A stretch of 64,000 nt of DNA from an uncultured Oscillospiraceae bacterium. Its GTDB lineage: Bacteria > Bacillota > Clostridia > Oscillospirales > Acutalibacteraceae. The DNA lies in the NCBI GenBank assembly GCA_900546265.1, contig URCA01000017.1, forward strand, positions 1 to 64,000, written 5' to 3'. A model generated the notes under the pieces. The model had not been told where the DNA came from, did no database searches, and saw only the letters and a program-made list of their open reading frames with translations. This document shows, piece after piece, positions 43,370 through 52,462 of this stretch (position 1 is its first letter; the number at the start of each line of letters is the position of its first letter). The position numbers and the translations under genes are program-made.

Positions 43370-43651
43370 AAAAAGCTCCCGCCTCTTTATAGAGACGGAA
43401 GCTCTGTTCCGTGGTACCACCCTACTGCGGCCGCAAGCGGCCCTCGCCCGCATCGAGCCGGATCTCCCGGCGGTAATGCGCTCTCCTGTAACGGGAAGAC
43501 CCCGTATCCGCTTACTGGGCACTGGGCGGTTCAGCGATCCGCTCGGGGGCGATGGTCCTCTTGCCGGCCTTTTACCGCCTCACAGCACCCGGCGGCTCTC
43601 TGAAAAAAGGTTCGGCGGGACAACCCCGTCACAGCGTTTAGAACTGTATTT
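43370..43651 (-). promoter_or_regulatory. T-box leader of ilvA-ridA, Ile specifier
   Basis: On the minus strand it has an AGAGAG motif, a CCGCC/GGCGG distal hairpin, the antiterminator T-box AGGGTGGTACCACG (43423-43410) and a terminator (GAGCTTCCGTCTC with GAGGCGGGAGCTTTTT, 43406-43370). Specifier ATC lies at 43553-43551: it is followed by G and by CCCC that pairs with upstream GGGG, the same register as the Trp and Phe leaders in this window. ACC just before it (Thr) is the alternative. Confidence 0.88.
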
Positions 43652-43657
43652 TCTATA

Positions 43658-43686
43658 AGGATACGCCTTTTTTCGGCCCTTGTCAA
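43658..43686 (-). promoter_or_regulatory. Promoter of the ilvA T-box transcript
   Basis: TTGACA (43686-43681), 17-base spacer, TATCCT (43663-43658) on the minus strand. Confidence 0.75.
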
Positions 43687-43706
43687 CCCCGATTTTTAAA
43701 GCCCGG

Positions 43707-44492
43707 TCAGGCCAGCAGATGGCCGAAACGCGCTTTTATCAGTGCGGCCTTCAGCGGCACATACAGGAGCACCGCCCCCACAATGGAGACCGTGCCGTTG
43801 ATGAAGGTGGCCGGCAGGCTCATCACCGAAGCCAGCATGGCGGCGGGCAGCTCGGCGCCGCTTATCACCTTGGTGATCACCCCGCCGACGAACTCTCCCA
43901 CCACGTTAAAGGCGATCCCCGCCGTGGCTCCCAAGGCGGCGAACAGCGTTTCATTGGTCAGCTTTTCCGTGCGGCAGGCGGCAACGGTCAGCGCGGTCAG
44001 GAGAACGCCGATGATCAGCAGCAGCACATAGGAAATATCCGCCGCCTTAGCCAGGAGCGACCAGCCCGCCAGCTTGCCGATGAGCACCGTCAGCCCCATG
44101 GCGAGCGAGATGCCGCCGGCCACGCCCAGACCGACGCGGGGATTGCGTTCCGGATGGCGGCGGCCGATGCGGGCGACCAGGCCGGTGAACAGGCCGATGC
44201 CGAATTTCAGGATAAAGGTTTTAAGGGAGTCGATGCCATACCCCCCCACAATATCGAACAGCCCCATGCCGATGGAGCCGGACAAGCCCCCCTGCCAGCC
44301 GCCGATGAGCAAGGCGGCCAGGATGGTGACCATATTGCCGAAATGGATAAACGGATTGCCCACCGGCGCCGGATACGGAATCCGGATAAGCCAGATGGCC
44401 ACAAAGGACAGGGCGGCGAACATGGCGATCAGCACCGTTTGCATAAACGGGGATCGGCGGCTGTTCAGCGTATGGGGGCTCGGTTGGTTCAT
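43707..44492 (-). CDS. ECF transporter S component-like membrane protein
   Basis: A 261-residue membrane protein with about six hydrophobic segments. IPYPAPVGNPFIHFGNMVTI, then ALLIGGWQGGLSGSIGMGLF near residues 38-75, is the pattern of ECF-family substrate-binding S components. These capture vitamins or other micronutrients and share a common energising module, which is not in this window. Substrate cannot be told: no riboswitch is seen in the short leader. GGAGGA lies seven bases before the ATG. Confidence 0.78.
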   Translation of the reverse strand: MNQPSPHTLNSRRSPFMQTVLIAMFAALSFVAIWLIRIPYPAPVGNPFIHFGNMVTILAALLIGGWQGGLSGSIGMGLFDIVGGYGIDSLKTFILKFGIGLFTGLVARIGRRHPERNPRVGLGVAGGISLAMGLTVLIGKLAGWSLLAKAADISYVLLLIIGVLLTALTVAACRTEKLTNETLFAALGATAGIAFNVVGEFVGGVITKVISGAELPAAMLASVMSLPATFINGTVSIVGAVLLYVPLKAALIKARFGHLLA

Positions 44493-44545
44493 GAGTCATT
44501 CCTCCGCGGGAATGGGGATTTTTCCCCATTTTTTCTTCCTCTGGC

Positions 44546-44573
44546 ATCATAGCACACGTCTGAAAAAAGTCAA
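44546..44573 (-). promoter_or_regulatory. Promoter of the S-component gene
   Basis: TTGACT (44573-44568), 16-base spacer, TATGAT (44551-44546). The 50-base leader contains the hairpin AATGGGGA/TCCCCATT just before the ribosome site. Confidence 0.65.
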
Positions 44574-44721
44574 GACTTTGCGGTTTCTTTGCTTTTCCCT
44601 GCCGGTTTCCTGTCGGAATTGTTTCCGAAATTTAAGAAGTTGTACATTTTTTGTTTATGGTTATTACACAAGCCTGCGTTATCATATATTCGTACCAAGA
44701 ACGAAAGGAGGCGCAACCTGA

Positions 44722-45156
44722 TTGAATACGGAAAACCCGGCAGGTCAGGCGAACGTTCTCGTGTGTGTCACCGATCAGCCCAGCTGCCGCCGGCTGATAC
44801 TCGCCGGCGACGCCATCGCCCAGAAATACAACGTGCCCGTCAAAGTCGTCACCGTATTGAAACCGGGGCTGGTTTCTTCCAAAACCGCCGATGTGCTGCA
44901 AACTCTATACAATATCGCCGGGCGGCTGGGAGCTGATATGACCGTATATTTTAACGACAGCCCCGCGCTGACCGTGGCGGTGCACGCGCGGCAGATCAAC
45001 GCCGTTCATATCGTCAGCGGCTCACCGGGAACCGACAGCAACACCTTTATCGAAACCATCAAGGGGCTCTTGCCCGAAACGCCGATGACCATCGTGGACA
45101 ACGAGCAGCAGATGATTACCTTTCCCTCGTTTGACGTCCAACATGCCGGCTCGTGA
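44722..45156 (+). CDS. Universal-stress-protein-like domain protein
   Basis: A 144-residue Rossmann-like protein beginning NVLVCVTDQPSCRRLILAGD, with a later IAGRLGADMTVYF and INAVHIVSGSPG. The order resembles UspA-like domains such as that in KdpD, though the ATP-binding GX2GX9G motif is not clear (HIVSGSPGTDSN only partly fits). TTG start behind AAAGGAGG. Followed by a strong terminator, monocistronic. Role unknown; possibly K+ or nucleotide related. Confidence 0.7.
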   Translation: MNTENPAGQANVLVCVTDQPSCRRLILAGDAIAQKYNVPVKVVTVLKPGLVSSKTADVLQTLYNIAGRLGADMTVYFNDSPALTVAVHARQINAVHIVSGSPGTDSNTFIETIKGLLPETPMTIVDNEQQMITFPSFDVQHAGS

Positions 45157-45206
45157 AGAATAGGAGCGTGTTTGATATAGATATGGGAGGTTTTCCAGTA
45201 TAGCGT

Positions 45207-45239
45207 AAAAAGGGATCGCCCTCGGGCGATCCCTTTTTT
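45207..45239. terminator. Bidirectional terminator
   Basis: AAAAAGGGATCGCC and GGCGATCCCTTTTTT form a perfect stem between the Usp-like gene and the convergent ABC exporter operon. Confidence 0.92.
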
Positions 45240-45281
45240 ATGGGCAGGAAAAGCGGGCCATGCAACATGGCCCGCTTTAGT

Positions 45282-47144
45282 TCAGCCCGCTTCGCTTTGC
45301 TCGAACTGGGAATTGTACAGATTGGCGTAGAAGCCGCCCGCCGCCAGCAGGTCCTCGTGATTGCCCTGCTCGACGATGTCGCCGTCCTTCATCACCAGGA
45401 TGAGATCCGCGTCCCGAATGGTGGACAGCCGGTGCGCGATGACGAAGCTGGTCCGCCCGCGCATCAGATTATCCATGGCCTTCTGGATGCGCACCTCGGT
45501 ACGGGTATCCACCGAGCTGGTGGCTTCGTCCAGAATAAGGATCTTCGGGTCGGCCAGGATGGCCCGGGCAATGGTCAGCAGCTGCTTCTGGCCCTGGGAG
45601 ACGTTGCTGGCCTCCTCGTTGAGAACCATGTTATAGCCGTCCGGCAGGGTCTGAACAAAGTGGTGCACATGAGCGGCCTTAGCGGCCGCGATGACCTCCT
45701 CGTCGGTGGCGTCCAGGCGGCCGTAGCGGATGTTCTCCATGATGGTACCGTTGAACAGCCAGGTATCCTGCAGCACCATGCCAAACATTTCCCTTAGCTC
45801 GCTGCGGTTAAACTGCCGCACGTCGTAGCCGTCCACCAGAATCGCGCCGGTATTGACATCGTAGAACCGCATGAGCAGCTTGACCATGGTGGTTTTTCCG
45901 GCGCCGGTGGGGCCAACGATGGCCACCTTCTGCCCGGGCTGAATCTGGGCGGAGAAGTCGTTGATGATGATCTTGTCGGGGTTGTAGCCGAAGTGCACAT
46001 GGGCGAACTGCACGCTGCCGTCCAGGCCGTCCAGAGACACGGGGTTCTCCACCGTCTGATCCTCTTCCTCCTCGTCCAGGAATTCGAAGACCCGCTCGGC
46101 CGCCGCCATGGTGGACTGGAGCAGGTTGCCCACCTGGGCCACCTGGGTCAGGGGCTGGGTGAAGTTGCGGATATACTGGCTGAAGGACACGATGTCGCCG
46201 ACCTCAATGACCTTTTTAATGGCCAGCCAGCCGCCCAGAATGGAGACGGCCACGTAGCCGAGGTTGCCCACAAAGGTCATAATCGGCATCATCATACCGG
46301 ACAGGAACTGGGATTTCCAGGCGGAATGGTACAGGGTATCGTTGGTTTCGTTGAAGGTGTCGGTGACGCTTTTCTCGTTGTTGAAGGCCTTGACGATGTT
46401 GTGCCCGCCGTAGACCTCCTCCACCTGGCCGTTGATGTGGCCCAGGTATTCCTGCTGCGCCTGGAAGTATTTCTGGGATTTCTTCATGATGAGCCCGATG
46501 AGGCCCAGGGAAATCGGCAGGATGATAAAGGTAATGAGAGTCATCAGCCAGCTGATGGTCAGCATCATGATCAGCACGCCGATGATGGTGGTAACGGCGG
46601 TGATGATCTGGGTCAGGCTTTGGTTCAGGCTCTGGGACAGGGTGTCGACGTCGTTGGTCACCCGAGAGAGCACCTCGCCATGGGTGCGGGAATCGAAGTA
46701 TTTCATGGGCAGGCGGCCGATTTTCTCGGACAGCTCCCGCCGCATGTTGTAGGCGACCTTCTGGGACACCCCGGTCATGATGAAGCCCTGGATAAAGGAG
46801 AAGGCGGCGCTGAGGACATACAGCCCCAGCATAAACAGCAGGATTTCGCCGATCCGGCCGAAGTTGATGCCGCCGCCCTCCACGCCGGTCACCTTGGCGA
46901 TGAGGCCGTTCATCATTTCCGTAATCGCTTTGCCCAGAATTTTTGGCCCCAGCACCATGAAGGCGGCGCTGGCAATGGCGAAAATCATGACGATGACGAT
47001 AGCGACGCGGTATTTTCCGAGATATTTCAGCAGCTTTTTGAAGGAGCCTTTGAAATCCTTGGCCTTTTCACCGGCCATGTGCATGCCGCCCATCGGGCCG
47101 TGACCACCCATGGGGCCTCTTCTTTTTGGCGCATGTTCACTCAT
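45282..47144 (-). CDS. ABC exporter, permease-ATPase subunit with canonical ATP site
   Basis: A 620-residue half-transporter: a Gly/Met/His-rich start (about residues 1-25, GPMGGHGPMGGMHMAG), six membrane helices (about 45-340) and an ATPase domain. Walker A GPTGAGKTT near 403, signature NVSQGQKQL, and Walker B LILDEATSSVD with catalytic Glu intact. ATG 47144 overlaps the partner gene by 8 bases. It should form a heterodimeric multidrug-type exporter with the 748-residue partner. Confidence 0.94.
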   Translation of the reverse strand: MSEHAPKRRGPMGGHGPMGGMHMAGEKAKDFKGSFKKLLKYLGKYRVAIVIVMIFAIASAAFMVLGPKILGKAITEMMNGLIAKVTGVEGGGINFGRIGEILLFMLGLYVLSAAFSFIQGFIMTGVSQKVAYNMRRELSEKIGRLPMKYFDSRTHGEVLSRVTNDVDTLSQSLNQSLTQIITAVTTIIGVLIMMLTISWLMTLITFIILPISLGLIGLIMKKSQKYFQAQQEYLGHINGQVEEVYGGHNIVKAFNNEKSVTDTFNETNDTLYHSAWKSQFLSGMMMPIMTFVGNLGYVAVSILGGWLAIKKVIEVGDIVSFSQYIRNFTQPLTQVAQVGNLLQSTMAAAERVFEFLDEEEEDQTVENPVSLDGLDGSVQFAHVHFGYNPDKIIINDFSAQIQPGQKVAIVGPTGAGKTTMVKLLMRFYDVNTGAILVDGYDVRQFNRSELREMFGMVLQDTWLFNGTIMENIRYGRLDATDEEVIAAAKAAHVHHFVQTLPDGYNMVLNEEASNVSQGQKQLLTIARAILADPKILILDEATSSVDTRTEVRIQKAMDNLMRGRTSFVIAHRLSTIRDADLILVMKDGDIVEQGNHEDLLAAGGFYANLYNSQFEQSEAG

Positions 47145-49383
47145 TGCCCAGCTCCTCCTTTGACAGTTGTGACATGGCAATCTGCTGGTAGACCTCGCAG
47201 GTTTTCAGCAGTTCCTTGTGGGTGCCCTTGCCGACGATTTTGCCCTCGTCCAGGACGATGATCTGCTCCGCGTGGAGGATGGTGCTGATCCGCTGCGCCA
47301 CGATGAGCACCGTGCTGCCAGCGGTTTCCTCCTTCAGGGCTTTGCGCAGCGCCACGTCGGTTTTATAATCCAAAGCGGAAAAGCTGTCGTCGAAGATATA
47401 AATTTCCGGATGGATGGCGATGGCGCGGGCGATGGACAGCCGCTGCTTCTGGCCGCCGGAGACATTGGTGCCGCCCTGGGAGATTTCCGAATCGAAGCCG
47501 TCCGGCTTTTCACCGATGAAATCCGCCGCCTGGGCGATTTGCGCGGCCTTGTCGAGCTCCTCCTGGCTGGCGTCGTTGTTGCCGTAGCGCAGGTTGCTGG
47601 CGATGGTGCCGGAGAACAGCACGCCCTTCTGGGGTACATAGCCGATTTTGGCGCGCAGGTCATGCTGCGACACGCGGCGCACGTCGGCGCCGTCCACCAA
47701 CAGCTCGCCCTCGGTGATGTCATAGAAGCGGGGAATCAGGTTGATAAGGGTGGATTTCCCGCTGCCGGTGGAGCCGATAAAGGCGGTGGTCTCGCCGGGC
47801 TTGGCGGTGAAGCTGATATTCTCCAGCACATTCTCCTCCGCGCCGGGGTACCGGAAGGACACATTTCTGAATTCCACCAGGCCCCTTTTGGCGTCGTCGA
47901 AGGAGGCGGTTTGCTCCGGATCCCGGATGACCGGCTCGGTCTGCAGGACTTCTTCAATGCGGCCGGCGGACACGGAGGCGCGGGGCAGCATAATGGAGAA
48001 CATGGAAATCATCAGAAAAGCCATGACAATCTGCATGGTGTACTGCATGAAAGCCATTAGGTCGCCGACCTGCATGCTGCCGGCATCCACGCCGTGGGCG
48101 CCGTTCCACATAATCAGCACGGTGATGCCGTTCATAATCAGCATCATCATCGGCATCATGGTGGTCATGACCCGGTTGACGAACAGGTTGGTACGGGTCA
48201 AATCCTTGTTGGCCTTGTCGAAGCGCTCTTCCTCGTGCTTCTGGGTGCTGAAGGCGCGAATAACCGGCAGGCCGGTGAGGATTTCACGGGTGACCAGGTT
48301 GACCTTATCCACCAGCTTCTGCATGATTTTGAAGCGGGGCATGGCCACGGCGAACAGCACGATAACCAAGGTCAGCACGGCCATGACCGCCACGGCGATG
48401 ATCCATGCCATGGAGGTGTTGGTGTTCAGCACCTTGATCACGCCGCCGATGCCGATGATCGGCGCGTAGAACACGATGCGCTGCAGCATGACGAACAGCA
48501 TCTGAATCTGCTGGATGTCGTTGGTGCTGCGGGTGATGAGGGAGGCGGTGGAGAAGCGATCCAGCTCGGCGTGCGAGAAGGATACTACCTTGCGGAACAC
48601 CCGGCCCCGCAGCTCTTTGCCCAGGGAAGCCGCCACCCGGGAGGCGATGAAGCCCACCAGCACGGTCAGCAGCATGCTCAGCAGCGCCAGGCCCAGCATT
48701 TTCGCGCCGGTAAGCAGCACATAATTGTTCTGGAGCTTGTCGGTGTCGATGCCCACCGCCTGGTATTCCTGCTTGACGAAGACCACGGCGCTCTGCTCCA
48801 GGATGCTATCCGGCATCTCCTTCATTTTGTCGTTAATGGCTGTAATCATCTGGCTGCGCTGCTCATCGGTCATCATGGCGAGCACGTCGAAGACGTCCTT
48901 GCCCGCCATCTGGGGCGGCAGGCTCGCGAGCATTTGGTCGGCCATGGCGCCCATTTCCTCGTTGTCACCCGAGAAGCCCATGACCACCAGCATGGGCTTG
49001 CTGAGCAGGCGGCTGAGCGCGTCTATGGTTTCGTCATCCTTGGCCGTGCGCTCATACAGCGGCTCCTTGGCGAGCTGCGGATACTTTTTGAGCGCCTTGT
49101 CGGCATCGGCCGCCGTCATGTCGGCCTTATCCAGCTTCTTGTAGGACTGCAGCACCGTATCCTGCTCCGCCTGGGACATGAACAGGAACAGCTTGTTCAT
49201 TTCACTGACCCGGATGACGGTGGGGGCCGCGTTTTCCACGCCGCCCTGCTGAATGCCCACGTTGACGATGTTAGAAGTATACTGGGGCAGGGTCAGGTCG
49301 CATGCCGCCTGTCCCACCAGCAGGACGACGATAATCAGGATAGACGCGACAGACGACTTCAAATACTTGATCAGCTTGAGCAT
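47137..49383 (-). CDS. ABC exporter, permease-ATPase subunit with degenerate ATP site
   Basis: A 748-residue half-transporter. A large extracellular insert (about residues 40-210) separates the first and second helices. The ATPase domain has Walker A GSTGSGKST near 540, signature NVSGGQKQR and Walker B IYIFDDSFSALD, where Asp replaces the catalytic Glu. Such asymmetry is the rule in heterodimeric exporters (LmrCD, TM287/288 type). It overlaps the marR gene by 13 bases and is cotranscribed with it and the 620-residue partner. Confidence 0.94.
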   Translation of the reverse strand: MLKLIKYLKSSVASILIIVVLLVGQAACDLTLPQYTSNIVNVGIQQGGVENAAPTVIRVSEMNKLFLFMSQAEQDTVLQSYKKLDKADMTAADADKALKKYPQLAKEPLYERTAKDDETIDALSRLLSKPMLVVMGFSGDNEEMGAMADQMLASLPPQMAGKDVFDVLAMMTDEQRSQMITAINDKMKEMPDSILEQSAVVFVKQEYQAVGIDTDKLQNNYVLLTGAKMLGLALLSMLLTVLVGFIASRVAASLGKELRGRVFRKVVSFSHAELDRFSTASLITRSTNDIQQIQMLFVMLQRIVFYAPIIGIGGVIKVLNTNTSMAWIIAVAVMAVLTLVIVLFAVAMPRFKIMQKLVDKVNLVTREILTGLPVIRAFSTQKHEEERFDKANKDLTRTNLFVNRVMTTMMPMMMLIMNGITVLIMWNGAHGVDAGSMQVGDLMAFMQYTMQIVMAFLMISMFSIMLPRASVSAGRIEEVLQTEPVIRDPEQTASFDDAKRGLVEFRNVSFRYPGAEENVLENISFTAKPGETTAFIGSTGSGKSTLINLIPRFYDITEGELLVDGADVRRVSQHDLRAKIGYVPQKGVLFSGTIASNLRYGNNDASQEELDKAAQIAQAADFIGEKPDGFDSEISQGGTNVSGGQKQRLSIARAIAIHPEIYIFDDSFSALDYKTDVALRKALKEETAGSTVLIVAQRISTILHAEQIIVLDEGKIVGKGTHKELLKTCEVYQQIAMSQLSKEELGNE

Positions 49384-49841
49384 AGGTTCCCTTCTCTCTT
49401 AGGATTTTCAGGCATATCATTCATTCTTTTGGCAAGATTATCCCGGATTTGCATGGCAAAGCGCTTGAGCAGCAGAATTTCCTCCATAGAAAAGCCCTCA
49501 AAGCACTCCTCCTCCACCTTTTGAGTGGCGTCACGCAAATCCCGGATGGCGGCCTCCCCCTTTTCGGTCAGGAAAATACGGGTGCGCCGCTGATCCGCCT
49601 CGTCCTGCCGCCGTTCCACCAGGCCGTTTTTCGTCATTCGCTGCAGCATGACGGTGACGGTGGAGGCCCGCAGGCACAGACTGTCACACAGTTCCTTCTG
49701 ATACAACCCGCCCTTGCGATGAATCTCGAACAGAACCGGCACCTGGCCAGGATGAACATCCAGCCGTTCCATCACCTGGTAATTGCGGGCAAAATACAGC
49801 CGCATGGTCTGGCTGACGATCCGATGAAAGGAGTTTTCCAT
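49371..49841 (-). CDS. MarR family transcriptional regulator
   Basis: A 156-residue winged-helix regulator. HTH QKELCDSLCLRASTVTVMLQ and wing QDEADQRRTRIFLTEKG are typical. ATG 49841 (MENSFHRIVSQ) is preferred; the open frame continues to 49916, but those residues are not family-like and would overlap the operator. First gene of the exporter operon, with a TTAGT/ACTAA dyad at the start site, so it probably represses the exporter until an inducer binds. Confidence 0.9.
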   Translation of the reverse strand: MENSFHRIVSQTMRLYFARNYQVMERLDVHPGQVPVLFEIHRKGGLYQKELCDSLCLRASTVTVMLQRMTKNGLVERRQDEADQRRTRIFLTEKGEAAIRDLRDATQKVEEECFEGFSMEEILLLKRFAMQIRDNLAKRMNDMPENPKREGNLCSS

Positions 49842-49916
49842 CGTCCATTCTCTGTCCACGTCCCGCGCTCCTCTCTGCGGCAGCTCTCCGCGCATCCGCT
49901 GTGCGAAGGCCGCCAT

Positions 49917-49966
49917 TTAGTTAGGTGACTAAGCATGAGTTTAGACTTTTCCTTTTTTAATTGCAA
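49917..49966 (-). promoter_or_regulatory. Exporter-operon promoter and MarR operator
   Basis: TTGCAA (49966-49961), 17-base spacer, TAAACT (49943-49938). TTAGT N6 ACTAA (49917-49932) lies just after the -10, around the expected start of transcription. Confidence 0.7.
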
Positions 49967-50081
49967 GACTTTCCAGAAGATTTCATAATTCTTTAACAAA
50001 AAGACAGCCTCAAAAAGTTAGACAGCTAAATAGTTGGATCTTCGTCAACTGTTTTCGTATAAAACAGCAATGGGATCGAAA

Positions 50082-50122
50082 AATCGCCGCGCATCCGAAT
50101 TTCAGGATGCGCGGCGACTTTC
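50082..50122 (-). terminator. Terminator of the SipW operon
   Basis: TCGCCGCGCATCC and GGATGCGCGGCGA pair across an eight-base loop; on the minus strand the stem is followed by TTTTT. It lies 36 bases after the small membrane protein gene. Confidence 0.88.
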
Positions 50123-50157
50123 TGATTGTCAAACACGGCGGCTGCCGTTCATTTGCC

Positions 50158-50262
50158 TTACGGCTTGTCGGATTCTTTCCTGCCGCGGGCGGCCCAAAAC
50201 AGCGCCATAAACAGCGCGCCAAACGAGCCGCCCAGTATCAGGCCCACGAAAAAACCGATCAT
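50158..50262 (-). CDS. 34-residue small membrane protein, DUF3789-like
   Basis: A minus-strand ATG at 50262 with AGGAGA seven bases upstream encodes MIGFFVGLILGGSFGALF then MALFWAARGRKESDKP. A single glycine-zipper-rich helix (residues 2-25) and a short basic/acidic tail match the look of DUF3789-type tiny proteins common in Clostridia. It lies 40 bases after the 708-residue surface protein and before the operon terminator. Its function is unknown; membrane insertion is inferred. Confidence 0.75.
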   Translation of the reverse strand: MIGFFVGLILGGSFGALFMALFWAARGRKESDKP

Positions 50263-50301
50263 GCAAGCATCTCCTTCGATGTCCATTCGCGGATGTACCG
50301 G

Positions 50302-52428
50302 TTATTTCTGCGGATTGTTTTTCAGAGTGGGATAGGAAGCGGCCTGACTGAAATCCCAGACAGCCGCATCAAAGCCGGAGAGAGAAGCGGCGGATTTCAG
50401 AGCGGAGTCGCTTATCCGGCTGAAGCCGTTAACAGTTCCGGAGGTGGCGGAGACCGCATAGCTGCCGCTGACCGAGCCTTTGTTCTCCCCTACGCTGATG
50501 GCTGCCTGTACGGCGCCGTACGCCCGGTCGTTGTGCGCCACATAGCAGCCGGCGATGCTTCCGTCCGCGCCGTTCCAGCCGACAAAACCGCCGACACGCT
50601 GGTAGCCGACCACCCAGTCCTGCAGATTGGTGTAGCAGTTTTTGATAGTGCCCAGGTTGCCGCCCACCAAGCCGCCGGCGTAGTAGGTTCTCAGCTGTCC
50701 CTGATTCACGGCGTTGCGGTAGCCGCTGCTGATGCCGCCCAGAGCATAGCACTCCTCCACGACGCCCCAGTTGCCGCCGGCGATGCCGCCCGCGTAATTG
50801 TAGGCGATAACACCTCTCACCTGCTGCGTGGTGCCGGTGCCGATATCGGAGCTGCAGCGACGGATCGTCCCATGATTCTGGCCGGCGATGCCGCCCGCGA
50901 AATCGCCGTAGCCGGATCCCGAAATACCGGAGACGGCGTCCCCTTTCACATGCACGTTTTCGATCACCGCGCCCTCGGCGTTGCTGCCTGTCACGGCGCC
51001 CACAAAGCGGCCTCCCTCAAACTGGGCGAAATCGAGATTCAGGTTCTGAATCGTGCCCTGGTTGATGGCCACAAAACCGATATAGGTGGCTCCCGTGCCG
51101 TACACCGCGTGCAGACCCGAAACCGTCTTGTCGTTTCCATTGATCCGGCCAGTAAAGGGTACGTCGTCGCTGTCTGTCCAGCCAATGGGATTCCAGTAGT
51201 TTCCGTTGCTGTTGCCGGTATCGACATCGGCGGCCAGAATAAAGGTGCCGTCCATATCGTCCGCAATATGCAGCAGGCCCGCCTTGGTATCAATGGCGTG
51301 GTCATAACCCTCATGGTACAGCTCCACGTTTACGGTCTTGGAGGCGGGCACGGCCGCGCCGTCCGCGGTATCCACCGTAAACTCCGTGCCGACATCGGCG
51401 GCAAAACGGTAGGAGAAACCGGGCACGCTGTAGCCGGGAAAGTAATCGCTGTAAAGGATGGTATAGTGGGAATCGTCCTTCAGATAGAAAGTGAATTCCC
51501 CGGCGCTTTTTTCGTTGTAGGAATCATAGTAGGCCAGCTTGAACGCGATCGGGCCGTTGTCCGGATCCGTGATATCCTCGTCGCCCGGATCGGGCTGTAC
51601 GGGATGCCACTCCTGATCGCCCGGATTGGAGGTGGCTGGCGTTTGGTAGGTATCGATTTGGGTGAAGCGGACGACCGGGGTCATGGTGACGGTGTACGTG
51701 CCGTCCTTACCCATGGCGGTGTCGGGCGCATCCATGCGGATGACGCTCTCGCCGTCCCGCACCTCATAGGGCCAGAACCAATTGATCGCGAGGTTCTCGC
51801 TCATATTCTGAGAGGTACCCAACGTATTCAGAAAAGCGGAGGCGCGCCGCTCCACACCGCCAGGTTCCGTCGTCGCCGCCATGACGGCATAGGCGTTGAC
51901 GGCCGCGGACAGATCGTCCATGCCGCCGTCCAGGGTGATGCCCACCGTATCGCCCTCGTTGAAATAGTACACATAGGCCCGGTTGTTCAGGGTATCGTAC
52001 AGATCGCTGTAATACCGGCCGTTGAAATAATAAATCAGCGGCAAATGGTTGGCATTCTCATACCCCAGGGTGTCGAAGTCGACCTTGACGGCCACCTCGC
52101 TTTTGTTGGTGAACTTGAATTGGACATATCCCTCCATACCGGGCGCCACCAGCTTCTCGCCGTTGGTGTCATCCTCACCGAACACGCCGGTGTCGTCAGC
52201 GGAGGTCCCGAAAATATCGATGGTGGATCCGGTTTTGGTGAGTTCCTGCGTGCCTTCCTCCACCTGTTCGGCGGTGAAATCAAACAGCGACACGCGGGCG
52301 GTGTCGGTGCCGTCCACCGTCTCGGTGTACTTCGCGAGCGTACCGCTGGTCAGCACCGTGGTGACCAGCGCCGCCGCCAACAGCAGAGCGCCGGCGCGGG
52401 CCGTGTTTTTCTTCTCTTTTGCTGCCAT
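50302..52428 (-). CDS. SipW-type secreted protein with C-terminal GLUG repeats
   Basis: A 708-residue surface protein. The signal region ends LTSGTLAKYTETVDGTDTAR (about residues 26-45), the SipW-type cleavage context shared with two neighbours. Residues 60-270 closely match the 295-residue protein (GTSADDTGV, LVAPGMEGY, LPLIYYFNG, RFTQIDTY). A linker (VQPDPGDEDITDPDNGP) leads to about 430-690, which carries GLUG-type repeats such as YIGFVAINQGTIQNL, GGIAGQNHGTIRRC and GGLVGGNLGTIKNC, found in adhesins. It likely forms a fibre-like or adhesive surface element. ATG 52428 follows GGAGGG. Confidence 0.85.
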   Translation of the reverse strand: MAAKEKKNTARAGALLLAAALVTTVLTSGTLAKYTETVDGTDTARVSLFDFTAEQVEEGTQELTKTGSTIDIFGTSADDTGVFGEDDTNGEKLVAPGMEGYVQFKFTNKSEVAVKVDFDTLGYENANHLPLIYYFNGRYYSDLYDTLNNRAYVYYFNEGDTVGITLDGGMDDLSAAVNAYAVMAATTEPGGVERRASAFLNTLGTSQNMSENLAINWFWPYEVRDGESVIRMDAPDTAMGKDGTYTVTMTPVVRFTQIDTYQTPATSNPGDQEWHPVQPDPGDEDITDPDNGPIAFKLAYYDSYNEKSAGEFTFYLKDDSHYTILYSDYFPGYSVPGFSYRFAADVGTEFTVDTADGAAVPASKTVNVELYHEGYDHAIDTKAGLLHIADDMDGTFILAADVDTGNSNGNYWNPIGWTDSDDVPFTGRINGNDKTVSGLHAVYGTGATYIGFVAINQGTIQNLNLDFAQFEGGRFVGAVTGSNAEGAVIENVHVKGDAVSGISGSGYGDFAGGIAGQNHGTIRRCSSDIGTGTTQQVRGVIAYNYAGGIAGGNWGVVEECYALGGISSGYRNAVNQGQLRTYYAGGLVGGNLGTIKNCYTNLQDWVVGYQRVGGFVGWNGADGSIAGCYVAHNDRAYGAVQAAISVGENKGSVSGSYAVSATSGTVNGFSRISDSALKSAASLSGFDAAVWDFSQAASYPTLKNNPQK

Positions 52429-52462
52429 GTCATGACCCTCCAATTATGTTGTTCTGTTGTCC

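Noticed and set aside
44493..44721. Possible riboswitch upstream of the ECF S component
   Set aside because: The transcript leader is only about 50 bases with one simple hairpin; no TPP, folate, FMN or preQ1 motif was seen.
50010..50222. A 70-codon minus frame over the end of the fibre operon
   Set aside because: It runs through the terminator. The 34-residue frame at 50158-50262 has a strong ribosome site and a membrane-protein pattern.
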